64,000 nucleotides of DNA, from the NCBI RefSeq assembly GCF_050281185.1, contig NZ_JBNNWS010000015.1:1-64000 (forward strand), read 5' to 3'. Position numbers and translations under genes: made by a program. The notes below the pieces were generated by a model, which did no database searches, was not told the origin of the DNA, and saw only the letters and a program-made list of their open reading frames with translations. Shown piece by piece: positions 52,718 through 61,736 of this stretch (position 1 is the stretch's first letter; every line of letters starts with the position of its first letter). Source of the DNA: Heyndrickxia sp050281185. GTDB taxonomy: Bacteria > Bacillota > Bacilli > Bacillales > Bacillaceae_C.

Positions 52718-53692
52718 ATGGAAACAAAACCTTATAGAGTATTATTGTATTATTTTTATACAAAAATTGACAATCCGGAAGAGTATGCTGCAGAGCATCT
52801 AGCATATTGTAAGGACCTAGGTTTAAAAGGAAGAATCCTCGTCGCTGAAGAGGGGATTAACGGTACTGTTTCAGGGACAGTTGATCAAACCAATCAATAT
52901 ATGGATATGATGAAAAGTGATCCACGTTTCGATGGAATCGTTTTTAAAGTGGATGAAGAAGATAAGCATGCATTTAAAAAGATGCATGTACGCCCAAGAA
53001 AAGAGTTAGTCACTCTTCGCTTAGAAGATGACATTAATCCAAAAGAAATAACGGGTAAATATTACAGTCCAAAAGAGTTTTATGAAGCAATGCAAGATGA
53101 AGATACAGTTATTCTAGATGCTAGAAATGATTATGAATATGATTTGGGACACTTTAGAGGCGCTATTCGTCCTGATATTGAAACATTTAGAGATCTTCCT
53201 GACTGGGTACGTGAAAATAAGAATCAATTAGAAGGAAAAAAAATATTGACTTATTGTACAGGTGGTATTCGCTGCGAGAAGTTTTCTGGCTGGCTGGTAA
53301 GGGAAGGCTTTGAAGATGTAGCACAACTTCATGGTGGAATCGTTACTTATGGTAAGGACCCTGAAGTTCAAGGTGAATTATGGGATGGCCAATGTTATGT
53401 ATTTGATGAGCGAATTGCTGTACCTGTTAATCATAAAGAACATGTTATCGTTGGTAAGGATTATTTTACGGGTGAACCATGTGAACGTTATGTAAATTGT
53501 GCAAATCCAGAGTGTAATCGTCAAATGCTATGCTCTGAAGAAAATGAACATAAATATTTAAGAGGCTGCTCTCATGAATGCCGCGTACACCCAAGAAGCT
53601 TGTATATAAAAGAACATCAATTATCTAAAGAAGAAGTTGCAGAAAGGCTTCAAAAGATTGAAGATGAGTCTATGATAGACATGGCTAAATAA
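52718..53692 (+). CDS. trhO: tRNA uridine(34) hydroxylase (rhodanese domain)
   Basis: A 324-residue enzyme of the TrhO/YbfQ (UPF0176) family, which hydroxylates wobble uridine 34 in tRNA on the way to 5-methoxyuridine-type modifications. An N-terminal acylphosphatase-like domain (LVAEEGINGTVSG) precedes the rhodanese domain with the catalytic cysteine C180 (CTGGIRCEKF). Cysteines NCANPECNRQMLC and the LRGCSHECR segment follow near the end, a probable metal site. The ATG at 52718 was chosen after GGTGG; an earlier in-frame ATG at 52703 lacks a ribosome site. Confidence 0.9.
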   Translation: METKPYRVLLYYFYTKIDNPEEYAAEHLAYCKDLGLKGRILVAEEGINGTVSGTVDQTNQYMDMMKSDPRFDGIVFKVDEEDKHAFKKMHVRPRKELVTLRLEDDINPKEITGKYYSPKEFYEAMQDEDTVILDARNDYEYDLGHFRGAIRPDIETFRDLPDWVRENKNQLEGKKILTYCTGGIRCEKFSGWLVREGFEDVAQLHGGIVTYGKDPEVQGELWDGQCYVFDERIAVPVNHKEHVIVGKDYFTGEPCERYVNCANPECNRQMLCSEENEHKYLRGCSHECRVHPRSLYIKEHQLSKEEVAERLQKIEDESMIDMAK

Positions 53693-53700
53693 ATTTTTCA

Positions 53701-53738
53701 AAAAAACGCTCAAGTAGTAATACTTGGGTTGTTTTTTT
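53701..53738 (+). terminator. Terminator after trhO
   Basis: AACGCTCAAGTA pairs with TACTTGGGTT across GTAA, and the stem ends in a T7 run. It lies eight bases after the stop codon. Confidence 0.8.
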
Positions 53739-53742
53739 GTAA

Positions 53743-53922
53743 GGCTTTTTTTCGTATACTTTGTTGTTTTTAAATAAGTAAAAATTGATATTAGGCTTTT
53801 TACCATTCTAATTTATCATTCAATTTGAATTTTAGATTTATAATATAGGGAAAAGAGCACGTAAAAAAAGTATTCTAGAAGGACAATCTATATGAAAAGC
53901 AACATTCTATTCGAAAACAGTC
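53743..53922. mobile_element. MITE-like element, GGCTCTTTTC family, copy 2
   Basis: A 180-bp copy of the element at 41354-41527. It has GGCTTTTTTTCGTATACTTT at the left, GAAAAGAGCACG in the middle, and a right end GCAACATTC then CGAAAACAGTC. It fills about half of the 383-bp gap 53693-54075 between trhO and mprF. The rest of the gap, to the mprF start, shows nothing I can assign. Confidence 0.6.
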
Positions 53923-54075
53923 TTTTGTAATGATATTTTTATGTGTTTTTTTGGGAAAAATAGATTTATGAATAGTGGGATTAAAGCATTCTTGTCCCTT
54001 GGTAAAATGAATACATACTAACATTTAGAGCTCTACCTTAATACTTTTGACAACATAACGGTTTATGTTAGTTGA

Positions 54076-56619
54076 ATGAAAGCTGGTGTTCAATTGAAGT
54101 TTAATAAAAGAAAGCTGTTTTCATTTCTAAAAATAGCTTTTCCAATTGCTCTGTTGCTTTTAATATTATTTGAATCTAAAAATATGGTGAAGGGCTTTGA
54201 TATTAATTTATTGAAAAATAATATCTCTGAGCTTACACCAATAAAAATACTATTAATATTAATATTAGGTTTAGTATCAATTGTCCCGATGTTATTTTAT
54301 GACTTGATTTTAAGTAAAATTTTAAAAATAAAATTGAGTTATAAAAAACTTTTATCCTATTCTTGGATAGTTAATACATTTTCAAATTTTCTTGGTTTTG
54401 GTGGAGTAATTGGGTTGAGTTTGAGAACGTATTTTTACAAAGATTATTATAAAGAAAAAGATGTTATCCTAAAAAGTATCGCAAAAGTGTCTATTTTCTA
54501 TTTATCAGGTCTTTCAATTTTATGTTGGCTAGTCACTTTAGGTATATTCAAACCTACATTTTTAGTTGAAATGAAATGGCTCAAAATAGCAGTATGGGGT
54601 TTAGCTTTATATATTCCTTTTTTGTTATTGAGTTTTAAATTGAGGAATTTGAAAAATGAGAACTTTTCGCTAAGAAAAAATTATTTAATTGAATTGATGA
54701 TTATTTCTGTATTTGAATGGATGTTTGCATTTCTATTATTTATGATCATTGCACATTTAGTAGATGTTCATATCAGTTTTGGACATTTATTTCCGATCTT
54801 TTTTGTAGCTGCATGTGCAGGTATCATCAGTATGATTCCCGGTGGATTAGGATCCTTTGATCTTGTCCTACTAATGGGATTCGAATATTACCATATACCG
54901 TCTGAAAAAGTATTATTAATATTGCTTTTGTATAGAGTTAGTTATTACTTTATTCCATTTTTAATAGCTATTGGATTATTCGCAAAACATTATTGGAATA
55001 TTCTTGATAAGCAATATAAGCAAATTCTTAATACAATAGTAAAAAATATAAGTCATTGGATCTTGGTAATACTTGTATTTTTATCGGGAATTGTTTTACT
55101 GCTATCAGCTTCATTGCCAGGAGTACTTGATCGAATAAGGTTTTTAAGGGAATTTTTATCGTCTCCCTTTATGGGTTTTTCCCATCAATTGACAGTTATT
55201 GCTGGTTTTTTATTAATCTTATTGTCAAGAGGAATTGAATATAAAGTAAGATGGGCATATTACTCAACACTTGTCGTATTAATATTTGGCTCATTGCTTT
55301 GTCTTGTAAAAGGGCTGGATTATGAAGAAGCTATATATTTAAGCTTTGTTGCCATAATGCTTATCATTTCTAAAAAACGTTTTTACCGTATTAATTTTGT
55401 GATAACTTGGGGCAGAGCAACATTTGATTTCTGTGTGATTATTTTTTTCACAATTCTTTACATATTAATTGGTTATTGGAACCTACCTGAAAGTAAAATA
55501 AGGATTCCTCATTTTATTCAAAAATATATGATTATTGACGCTGGTGATCTAATATTAAGTGCAATTACTGGCTTAGTTATCGCAGCAATAATAATGTTTT
55601 GCACTTATTTGATCATAAAACCGAAATCACCCGGATTTTATCCAGTTGAATCGGAAAAAATTATAGAACATGTAAAAAAATACAAAGGTACTGTTCTTAC
55701 TCACTTAATATTCTTGCACGATAAAAAAATTTTTTGGAATGAAACAGGTCAAGTGATGATGATGTATGAAAGATATGGGGACAAGTTAGTAGTTCTGGGA
55801 GATCCTGTTGGAAATGAACAAGAGTTTTTTCATGCGATCGAGGAGTTTCAAGACTTTGCTGATCTATATGGCTTTACTCCTGCTTACTATCAGGTGACAA
55901 CAGATTTGATACCGAAATTACATGAAAATGGATATGACTTTTTCAAATTAGGCGAAGAAGCATATGTTGATTTGACTTCATTTACTTTATCAGGTGGCAA
56001 AATGAAGGGACTCCGTTCAACAAAAAATAAATTTGAAAAGGAAGGATTTTCTTTTCAAGTATTACAACCGCCATTTACAAATGATCTATTTCAATCATTA
56101 AGAGAGATATCAGATCAGTGGTTAGAAGGGAAGAGTGAGAAAGGCTATTCACTTGGTTTTTTTGATGAAGATTATTTAAGGAGGGCGCCTATTGCTATCC
56201 TTAATGATCAGGAAAATAAGCCGATGGCTTTTGTTAGCATTATGCCGGCTTATGACAATCATCAAACACTTTCAATTGATTTAATGAGACATCTACCTAA
56301 TACTCCATCTGGAACAATGGACTATCTTTTTCTAGAGCTTTTCGATTGGGCTAAAACAAACGGATATGTGCGTTTTAATTTAGGGATGGCACCACTTGCA
56401 AATGTAGGGTTATCCAAATATTCATTTATTGGAGAAAAGGTAGCATTTCAAATTTATACTCATGGCAATTTTGTGTATCATTTTAAGGGCTTAAGAAAAT
56501 TTAAAGAAAAATATGCGAACAAGTGGGAGCCTAAATATTTAGCCTATCGAAAGAAAACATCATTACCGATTACAATGATTCAAATTGCTTTACTTATATC
56601 AAGAAAACGCCCTAGTTAA
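54076..56619 (+). CDS. mprF: Phosphatidylglycerol lysyltransferase/flippase MprF
   Basis: A membrane protein of 847 residues that adds lysine from Lys-tRNA to phosphatidylglycerol and moves the product to the outer leaflet, giving resistance to cationic peptides. The N-terminal half holds about 14 helices of the flippase and synthase, with the MIPGGLGSFDLVLLMGF motif near 255. The C-terminal DUF2156 catalytic domain (about 530-847) has LVVLGDPVGNEQEF and the RFNLGMAPLANVG motif. The ATG at 54076 has no good ribosome site; a TTG at 54094 behind GGTG is an alternative. Confidence 0.93.
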   Translation: MKAGVQLKFNKRKLFSFLKIAFPIALLLLILFESKNMVKGFDINLLKNNISELTPIKILLILILGLVSIVPMLFYDLILSKILKIKLSYKKLLSYSWIVNTFSNFLGFGGVIGLSLRTYFYKDYYKEKDVILKSIAKVSIFYLSGLSILCWLVTLGIFKPTFLVEMKWLKIAVWGLALYIPFLLLSFKLRNLKNENFSLRKNYLIELMIISVFEWMFAFLLFMIIAHLVDVHISFGHLFPIFFVAACAGIISMIPGGLGSFDLVLLMGFEYYHIPSEKVLLILLLYRVSYYFIPFLIAIGLFAKHYWNILDKQYKQILNTIVKNISHWILVILVFLSGIVLLLSASLPGVLDRIRFLREFLSSPFMGFSHQLTVIAGFLLILLSRGIEYKVRWAYYSTLVVLIFGSLLCLVKGLDYEEAIYLSFVAIMLIISKKRFYRINFVITWGRATFDFCVIIFFTILYILIGYWNLPESKIRIPHFIQKYMIIDAGDLILSAITGLVIAAIIMFCTYLIIKPKSPGFYPVESEKIIEHVKKYKGTVLTHLIFLHDKKIFWNETGQVMMMYERYGDKLVVLGDPVGNEQEFFHAIEEFQDFADLYGFTPAYYQVTTDLIPKLHENGYDFFKLGEEAYVDLTSFTLSGGKMKGLRSTKNKFEKEGFSFQVLQPPFTNDLFQSLREISDQWLEGKSEKGYSLGFFDEDYLRRAPIAILNDQENKPMAFVSIMPAYDNHQTLSIDLMRHLPNTPSGTMDYLFLELFDWAKTNGYVRFNLGMAPLANVGLSKYSFIGEKVAFQIYTHGNFVYHFKGLRKFKEKYANKWEPKYLAYRKKTSLPITMIQIALLISRKRPS

Positions 56620-56630
56620 AGGGCGTTTTT
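56604..56630 (+). terminator. Terminator overlapping the mprF stop codon
   Basis: AAAACGCCCT (56604-56613) and AGGGCGTTTT (56620-56629) flank a loop that contains the TAA stop codon (56617-56619). Confidence 0.88.
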
Positions 56631-56744
56631 TATCTGTCTAACTTATTAACCAATAATCTCTATATATAAAGTAAAGTATAGGAGAGGACTTTATAAGATG
56701 TGATAACATCTACTTTTGGGGCTAAACAGCTGCATTTGCCCATC

Positions 56745-58559
56745 TTATTTGTAACTATTTTCTAATTCCTCCACTAATTGACCAACATATGATACAGCAC
56801 TTCTGATTGCATCAGGTTTAGACATATCGACACCGGCCTTTTTGATTAAATCAATTGGTTTTAATGTACCACCTGATTTTAGTACATCTAACCAACGATC
56901 AACAGCTGGCTGGCCCTCTTCTTTTATCATTCCTGCAACAGCTGTTGAAACTGTTAATCCAGCTGAATAAGTATAAGGATATAGCCCCATATAATAATGA
57001 GGTTGACGCATCCATGTTAGGCTTGCACCATCATCAATTTCAACTGCATCACCCCAGAAGTTTTGGAGAAGCTCTCTTTTTTGTTCACATAGAGTAGAAG
57101 CAGTAATAGGTTTTCCAGCATCAGCTAAGTTATAAATACGTCGTTGTAGTTCACCTTCTAATAAATGAGTAACGAAATTATGGTAGTAAGTCCCAAGCAA
57201 TTGGGAAATGACCCAGCGCCTCATCCGTTTATCCTCTGTTTTAGATAAGATATGATCGGCTAAAAGCAGCTCATTCATTGTGGATGGTGCTTCTACAAAA
57301 TATGTTGAAGGTCTTGTATTGATCATTCGCTGATTTTTGCCTGCTAAATAGAAATGTCCTGCATGACCAAGTTCATGTGCTAGCACAAATGCTCCTCGCA
57401 TCGTATCTGTCCATGTAATTAATATAAATGGATGGACGCCATATGGACTAGAACAGAAAGCACCTGTCGATTTCCCAATATTATCTGCTAAATCTACCCA
57501 TCTATCTGATAATGCTTCTTTCATAATTTGGCTATATTCAGGACCCATTATTTCCAATGCCTCTATAATCATTTTGGAAGCTTCTTCATAGGTCGTTTTT
57601 GGATTATAATCTGGATCAAGCGGTGCTTTTAAGTCGCAGAAAAGCATTTTGTCTAAGCCTAATTCACGTTTTTTTAATTTAGCATAGCGTTGCATAATTG
57701 GAGCAAGTTCTTTTTGAAGCACATCTAATTGGTTATGATACATTTCAAGTGATACTTGCTGTGGATGAAGCTGCATTTCCGTTACTGAATTAAATTTACG
57801 TAAACGTGATAGAGCAACTTCCTTCGACACTTCGGTTGCGTAAGTGGCAGCGAATGTATTTTTATATTGATTTAATGTATTATTGAACGAATGATATGCT
57901 TTTCTTCTTATTTCAGTATCTGCTGATAATTCATAACGATCCTCATAAAGTGCAAAGGACATCGGTAATTGACTGCCATCTTTATCTTCAATTGACGTAA
58001 ATTGCATATCTGAAGATTTACTTCGTTGATAAATCATATAAGGTGAATCGTGAACTTCACTTAGGGAAGCCAATGCTTCTTCCATTTCAGCAGACAATGT
58101 ATGCGGCTTTCTTTCTAGTAATTCTTCTAAGTGATTTTTATATACTTCTAGGTTCGGTTCTTCCTGTATGTATTGTTCGATCGTTCCATCTGCTAATGTA
58201 AGTATTTCTGTTTCTAAAAAAGAAAGTGAAGCACCTATATTTGCCATCATTGCTGCAATGCGTGCAGAATTTCCTTGATTTATAGGGTTAGTACCATCTT
58301 CAGAGGACCGTAAGCTTGTATATGTTGCTACTCTAATAATTCTTGTGTAAAGTGCTTCATAAGCTGTTAAACATTCCAATAAGACATTTGCTCCATTCCC
58401 AAGCTTACCTTTATATTGGGAAACAGTTGTTACATCTCTTTGTACAGCTTCAAGCTCATACTCCCATTTTTCCTCGGTTTCAAAAAGATCTTCTAATTTC
58501 CATGTCATTTCTTTTGGTACTTCAGTTCGTAAAAGACGTTTTTCTATCGTTTTCTCCAT
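56745..58559 (-). CDS. pepF: Oligoendopeptidase F
   Basis: Zinc metallopeptidase (family M3B) of 604 residues that cleaves short peptides in the cytosol. The active-site motif is HELGH (VLAHELGHAGHF, about residue 390), with the third ligand Glu in FVEAPSTMNELLL. The chain starts MEKTIEKRLLRTEVPKEMTW, and AAGGGAG precedes the ATG. The protein may recycle peptides brought in by the ABC transporter encoded at 18.5-24.1 kb, although the genes are not linked. Confidence 0.94.
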   Translation of the reverse strand: MEKTIEKRLLRTEVPKEMTWKLEDLFETEEKWEYELEAVQRDVTTVSQYKGKLGNGANVLLECLTAYEALYTRIIRVATYTSLRSSEDGTNPINQGNSARIAAMMANIGASLSFLETEILTLADGTIEQYIQEEPNLEVYKNHLEELLERKPHTLSAEMEEALASLSEVHDSPYMIYQRSKSSDMQFTSIEDKDGSQLPMSFALYEDRYELSADTEIRRKAYHSFNNTLNQYKNTFAATYATEVSKEVALSRLRKFNSVTEMQLHPQQVSLEMYHNQLDVLQKELAPIMQRYAKLKKRELGLDKMLFCDLKAPLDPDYNPKTTYEEASKMIIEALEIMGPEYSQIMKEALSDRWVDLADNIGKSTGAFCSSPYGVHPFILITWTDTMRGAFVLAHELGHAGHFYLAGKNQRMINTRPSTYFVEAPSTMNELLLADHILSKTEDKRMRRWVISQLLGTYYHNFVTHLLEGELQRRIYNLADAGKPITASTLCEQKRELLQNFWGDAVEIDDGASLTWMRQPHYYMGLYPYTYSAGLTVSTAVAGMIKEEGQPAVDRWLDVLKSGGTLKPIDLIKKAGVDMSKPDAIRSAVSYVGQLVEELENSYK

Positions 58560-58828
58560 AAAGATTTCTCCCTTCTTTTGCTAGTGCTTTCAAAGTATTT
58601 CGAAACACTAATCTATTTTATTATATAAGAATTTTTTGATTTTTTATATAAATATTTCATTCCACATAAACTTTTCCCTATTTAGAAGGTGTTTAATGTT
58701 CACATCTTAAAAAGGATATATTTTCTATATATAAAATTAATTAATATTCATAAAATAACATCGTTCACTATGAACAACTTATGAATTGATATAAACGTAA
58801 AAAAATTTTTTTAAAAGGAGTTTTGTTC

Positions 58829-59035
58829 ATGACAGTTATCAATAATATTAAGCAGACAGTTTCTGGATTAAAGAGTGCACAAGCAAACTTAGAAAGCTTT
58901 GCATTAGCAACTGATAACCAACAAGCAAAGCAGCTTTATCAAAATGCAGCGCAACAAACACAAACAGTTATTGATTCTTTAACTCCTAGAGTGAATGAGG
59001 TTGAACAAGAAGAACCACAATATAAACAACAATAA
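58829..59035 (+). CDS. DUF1657 protein
   Basis: A 68-residue helical protein, MTVINNIKQTVSGLKSAQAN, with LESFALATDNQQAKQLYQNA and the conserved end VEQEEPQYKQQ. It belongs to DUF1657, found in Bacillus spores in operons with SpoVA-type genes (spoVA-2mob). AAAAGGAG precedes the ATG at 58829. First of three linked genes. Function unknown; a role in spore dormancy or heat resistance is inferred from context elsewhere. Confidence 0.85.
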   Translation: MTVINNIKQTVSGLKSAQANLESFALATDNQQAKQLYQNAAQQTQTVIDSLTPRVNEVEQEEPQYKQQ

Positions 59036-59043
59036 TTTTATGA

Positions 59044-59077
59044 AGAAAAGGATGATATGAAAGTATCGTCCTTTTCT
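59044..59077 (+). terminator. Hairpin between the two DUF1657 genes
   Basis: AGAAAAGGATGATA (59044-59057) pairs with TATCGTCCTTTTCT (59064-59077), with wobbles. Only a short T tract is present, so it probably attenuates or protects the mRNA and lets some transcription pass into the next gene, whose ribosome site is 10 bases away. Confidence 0.55.
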
Positions 59078-59095
59078 AAAAAGGAGTAGGGACCA

Positions 59096-59299
59096 ATGAC
59101 TATTGCTTCAGACGTAAAAACATGTATTGCAAGTCTAAATGGGGCTAAAAATAATCTTAGTCGTTTTGCTTTAATGTCTATGGATAATGAAGCAAAAAGA
59201 ATATTTCACGAATGCATGCTTGAAACGGAAGACATTATTTCTGAATTAAATCAAAGGCTGACCGTTATCGAACGAGAAGAGCCTCAGTATAAATCGTAG
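59096..59299 (+). CDS. Second DUF1657 protein
   Basis: A 67-residue paralogue of the preceding protein, MTIASDVKTCIASLNGAKNN, with LSRFALMSMDNEAKRIFHECM and the shared ending VIEREEPQYKS. AAAAAGGAG precedes the ATG. Stop codon lies 11 bp before the DUF421 gene, so the last two genes are co-transcribed. Confidence 0.85.
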   Translation: MTIASDVKTCIASLNGAKNNLSRFALMSMDNEAKRIFHECMLETEDIISELNQRLTVIEREEPQYKS

Positions 59300-59310
59300 A
59301 GGAGGGAGTT

Positions 59311-60183
59311 ATGATTATGGGGTTTCCTGGATGGCTTGAGATTATTATTCGCTCATTCTCTTCACTTATTATTTTATTCCTTCTAACAAAATGGCTGGGA
59401 AAAAAACAAATTACACAATTGTCTTTATTCGAATATATTATCGGAATCACAATCGGAAGTATTATAGCTGAAATTTCAACTGGAGTAGGAACGAATTTTT
59501 TATACGGATTATATAGCCTTTTGGTTTGGACGGCTGTTCCGTTTTTTATTGCTCTCATTAGTATGAAGAGTAAAAAATTCAGGGAAGTTGTTGAAGGAAA
59601 GCCGACAGTTTTTATCAAAGATGGGAAAATCCAAGAAGACAATTTGAAAAAAGAAAGATATACAGTGGACGACTTAACAGAATTATTACGAAGAAAAAAT
59701 GCATTTAATATTGCCGATGTTGAATTTGCTGTGCTTGAAGCAAGCGGGGACTTGAATCTATTATTAAAAAGAGAAAAGCAGCCACTTACACCAAAAGATA
59801 TCCAGTTAAAAGTAGCTCCAGAAAAAGAACCTAAAACCGTTATTTTAGAAGGACAAATTATGGCAGAAGCACTAGGGCTAACAGGGTATAATCAGTCTTG
59901 GTTAAAGGCGGAATTAGAAAAGCTAAATGTTGATCTTAATAATGTTTATATCGGTCAAGTCGATTCATATGGTAAATTAACCGTTGATATTTATGATGAT
60001 AAAATACAGCTTCCAAATTCTCAGGAAAGACCACTATTATTAGCTACATTAAAAAAATGCCAAGCAGATCTTGAATTATTCACCTTAGCTACTGAATCAA
60101 AATCTGCCAGCACCATGTACACAAATAATGCAAAACGTATTGAGGCAATGATCGAAAAGTTAAAACCTTTTTTATCGGAATAA
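59311..60183 (+). CDS. DUF421 (YetF-like) membrane protein fused to DUF1657
   Basis: A 290-residue protein. Three N-terminal helices (about 8-85, with FLLTKWLGKKQITQLSLFEYIIGITIGSIIAE) and the cytosolic domain (GKPTVFIKDGKIQEDNLKKERYTVDDL) are DUF421. From about residue 240 the chain becomes a DUF1657 unit: LLLATLKKCQADLELFTLATESKSA to KLKPF. It thus carries the same domain as the two small upstream proteins. DUF421-DUF1657 proteins belong to the mobile spoVA-2mob operons tied to spore heat resistance. GGAGGGAG sits close to ATGs at 59311 and 59317. Confidence 0.88.
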   Translation: MIMGFPGWLEIIIRSFSSLIILFLLTKWLGKKQITQLSLFEYIIGITIGSIIAEISTGVGTNFLYGLYSLLVWTAVPFFIALISMKSKKFREVVEGKPTVFIKDGKIQEDNLKKERYTVDDLTELLRRKNAFNIADVEFAVLEASGDLNLLLKREKQPLTPKDIQLKVAPEKEPKTVILEGQIMAEALGLTGYNQSWLKAELEKLNVDLNNVYIGQVDSYGKLTVDIYDDKIQLPNSQERPLLLATLKKCQADLELFTLATESKSASTMYTNNAKRIEAMIEKLKPFLSE

Positions 60184-60189
60184 TGCCAT

Positions 60190-61617
60190 TTATGATAAAA
60201 AGTTTTTAACTATATTTAAATATTGATCTTTTGGATAGCCATTATAAAGTCCCATACCTATCCGTACAGGGTCCCCAAAGAAATAACGTTCAAAATGAGT
60301 TTGTCTTGTTCCAAATGAGCTCATACAAAGATCCCATGCTAATCGGAAGGTCTTTACACGGTCTTCAGCAGTCGCATTAGCACATTGTAAATAATCATCC
60401 AAATCAGTTTGAATAGAGGAATCAAATTGTTTTTCAGTGGGAAGCATGATCAATCCGCTTCCTCCTATTAATTGAATAATTTCAACCAGTCTTGGATAAA
60501 TTCTAGGGTAATAATATATTGCTACATTTAATGGCTTTAAATCTGGAACCATTGTATTCCACCTGTCTAATTTTGAATTTATTCGGGAAGACAAATGTAA
60601 TGATTTCATAATTTCAAGAGCTGAAATAATCTCACTCATTTTGTCTTTTACATGTTGATATTCATGAATATTAATGGCCTCAACAATAGATTCAGCTACC
60701 CCAAGTATAAACTCAGTCTTTACAATCATCCGTGCAACTGCTTGGTAAAGTAACATAGTATTAAAATTCGTTTCCGCATAAAACTTTGATGCAATATCAA
60801 TGTTTTTATATAAAAAAACTCTTTCCCAAGGGACTAAAACATCATCAAAAACGATAATAGAGTCCATTTCTTCAAATTTTGAAGCTAAAGGAGAGTCAAA
60901 AGTGGAAAGGTTGTTGACAAATGATTCACGACAAATGAACCTTAATCCCGGAGAATTTGAAGGTATAGAAAAGCCAAAAATGTATGAATCCTCGATAAAA
61001 TTCCCACCCGCTGGAAGGACTAACACTTCATCTGTTATACCGCCTTGTGTGGCTAATAATCTTGCACCTTTAATGATAATACCATCACTTGTTTCACGAA
61101 TAATTTTTGCAGCAATAATTTTTTCTGAATCCTCAAAATAGCCAATAGAACGATTGACTTGTGGATTAATAAGAGTATGTGTAAAGGAAAGATCATTCTC
61201 CATGGCCATTTCATAGATTTTACGAATATGTGTACCGTAATTATCATTTTCCCCATTAAATACTTTTTCCCCAACACCTAATGCCATTATACATGTATTG
61301 ACATAATCAGGAGATCGGCCTAATAACCCTAAATTTGTTTTAGCCCATTCCTGTGTTGCGAAACATCTTTTCTCTAAATCTTCTTTTGTAGTTGGTTGAT
61401 GGAATGAAAAACCTACACGAGTGTTTGTAATAGGGGATAGGAATGTGAAAATTTCACTTTTAGAATTTTGCAGCTCATATAGAGCAGCTTTACTTTTTAA
61501 TACACCACTGAAAGCGGGATGTTCTGAGATTTTTCCTGTGAGTTTCTTTCCATCTATCCAAACTTCATTATTTAAGCTATCAATTCTGTTAATGTATTCA
61601 ATCCCAGTATTTATCAA
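60190..61617 (-). CDS. HpaB-family flavin-dependent monooxygenase (YoaI-like)
   Basis: A 475-residue FADH2-using oxygenase of the 4-hydroxyphenylacetate 3-monooxygenase / 4-hydroxybutyryl-CoA dehydratase-like family. Recognisable parts are GRSPDYVNTCIMALGVG near residue 100, FTHTLINPQVNRS near 150 (R and Y/H substrate contacts), and VPWERVFLY near 265. A flavin reductase (HpaC) gene is not adjacent. GAGGTG is well placed for the TTG at 61617; the frame also allows a GTG at 61626 that lies inside that ribosome site. Substrate uncertain. Confidence 0.82.
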   Translation of the reverse strand: MINTGIEYINRIDSLNNEVWIDGKKLTGKISEHPAFSGVLKSKAALYELQNSKSEIFTFLSPITNTRVGFSFHQPTTKEDLEKRCFATQEWAKTNLGLLGRSPDYVNTCIMALGVGEKVFNGENDNYGTHIRKIYEMAMENDLSFTHTLINPQVNRSIGYFEDSEKIIAAKIIRETSDGIIIKGARLLATQGGITDEVLVLPAGGNFIEDSYIFGFSIPSNSPGLRFICRESFVNNLSTFDSPLASKFEEMDSIIVFDDVLVPWERVFLYKNIDIASKFYAETNFNTMLLYQAVARMIVKTEFILGVAESIVEAINIHEYQHVKDKMSEIISALEIMKSLHLSSRINSKLDRWNTMVPDLKPLNVAIYYYPRIYPRLVEIIQLIGGSGLIMLPTEKQFDSSIQTDLDDYLQCANATAEDRVKTFRLAWDLCMSSFGTRQTHFERYFFGDPVRIGMGLYNGYPKDQYLNIVKNFLS

Positions 61618-61697
61618 TTTATTCACCTCAAATCTGTTTATATTTTAAGGTATGCAATATATGGAATGGACTATTAATTTTTTTATTCCTAAAAAAA

Positions 61698-61724
61698 AAG
61701 AAATCTGCATGATGCAGATTTCTT
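61698..61724 (-). terminator. Terminator of the ABC-F gene
   Basis: AAGAAATCTGCAT (61698-61710) and ATGCAGATTTCTT (61712-61724) are perfect arms. On the minus strand a run of at least seven Ts follows. Confidence 0.9.
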
Positions 61725-61736
61725 AAAAAATTACTC

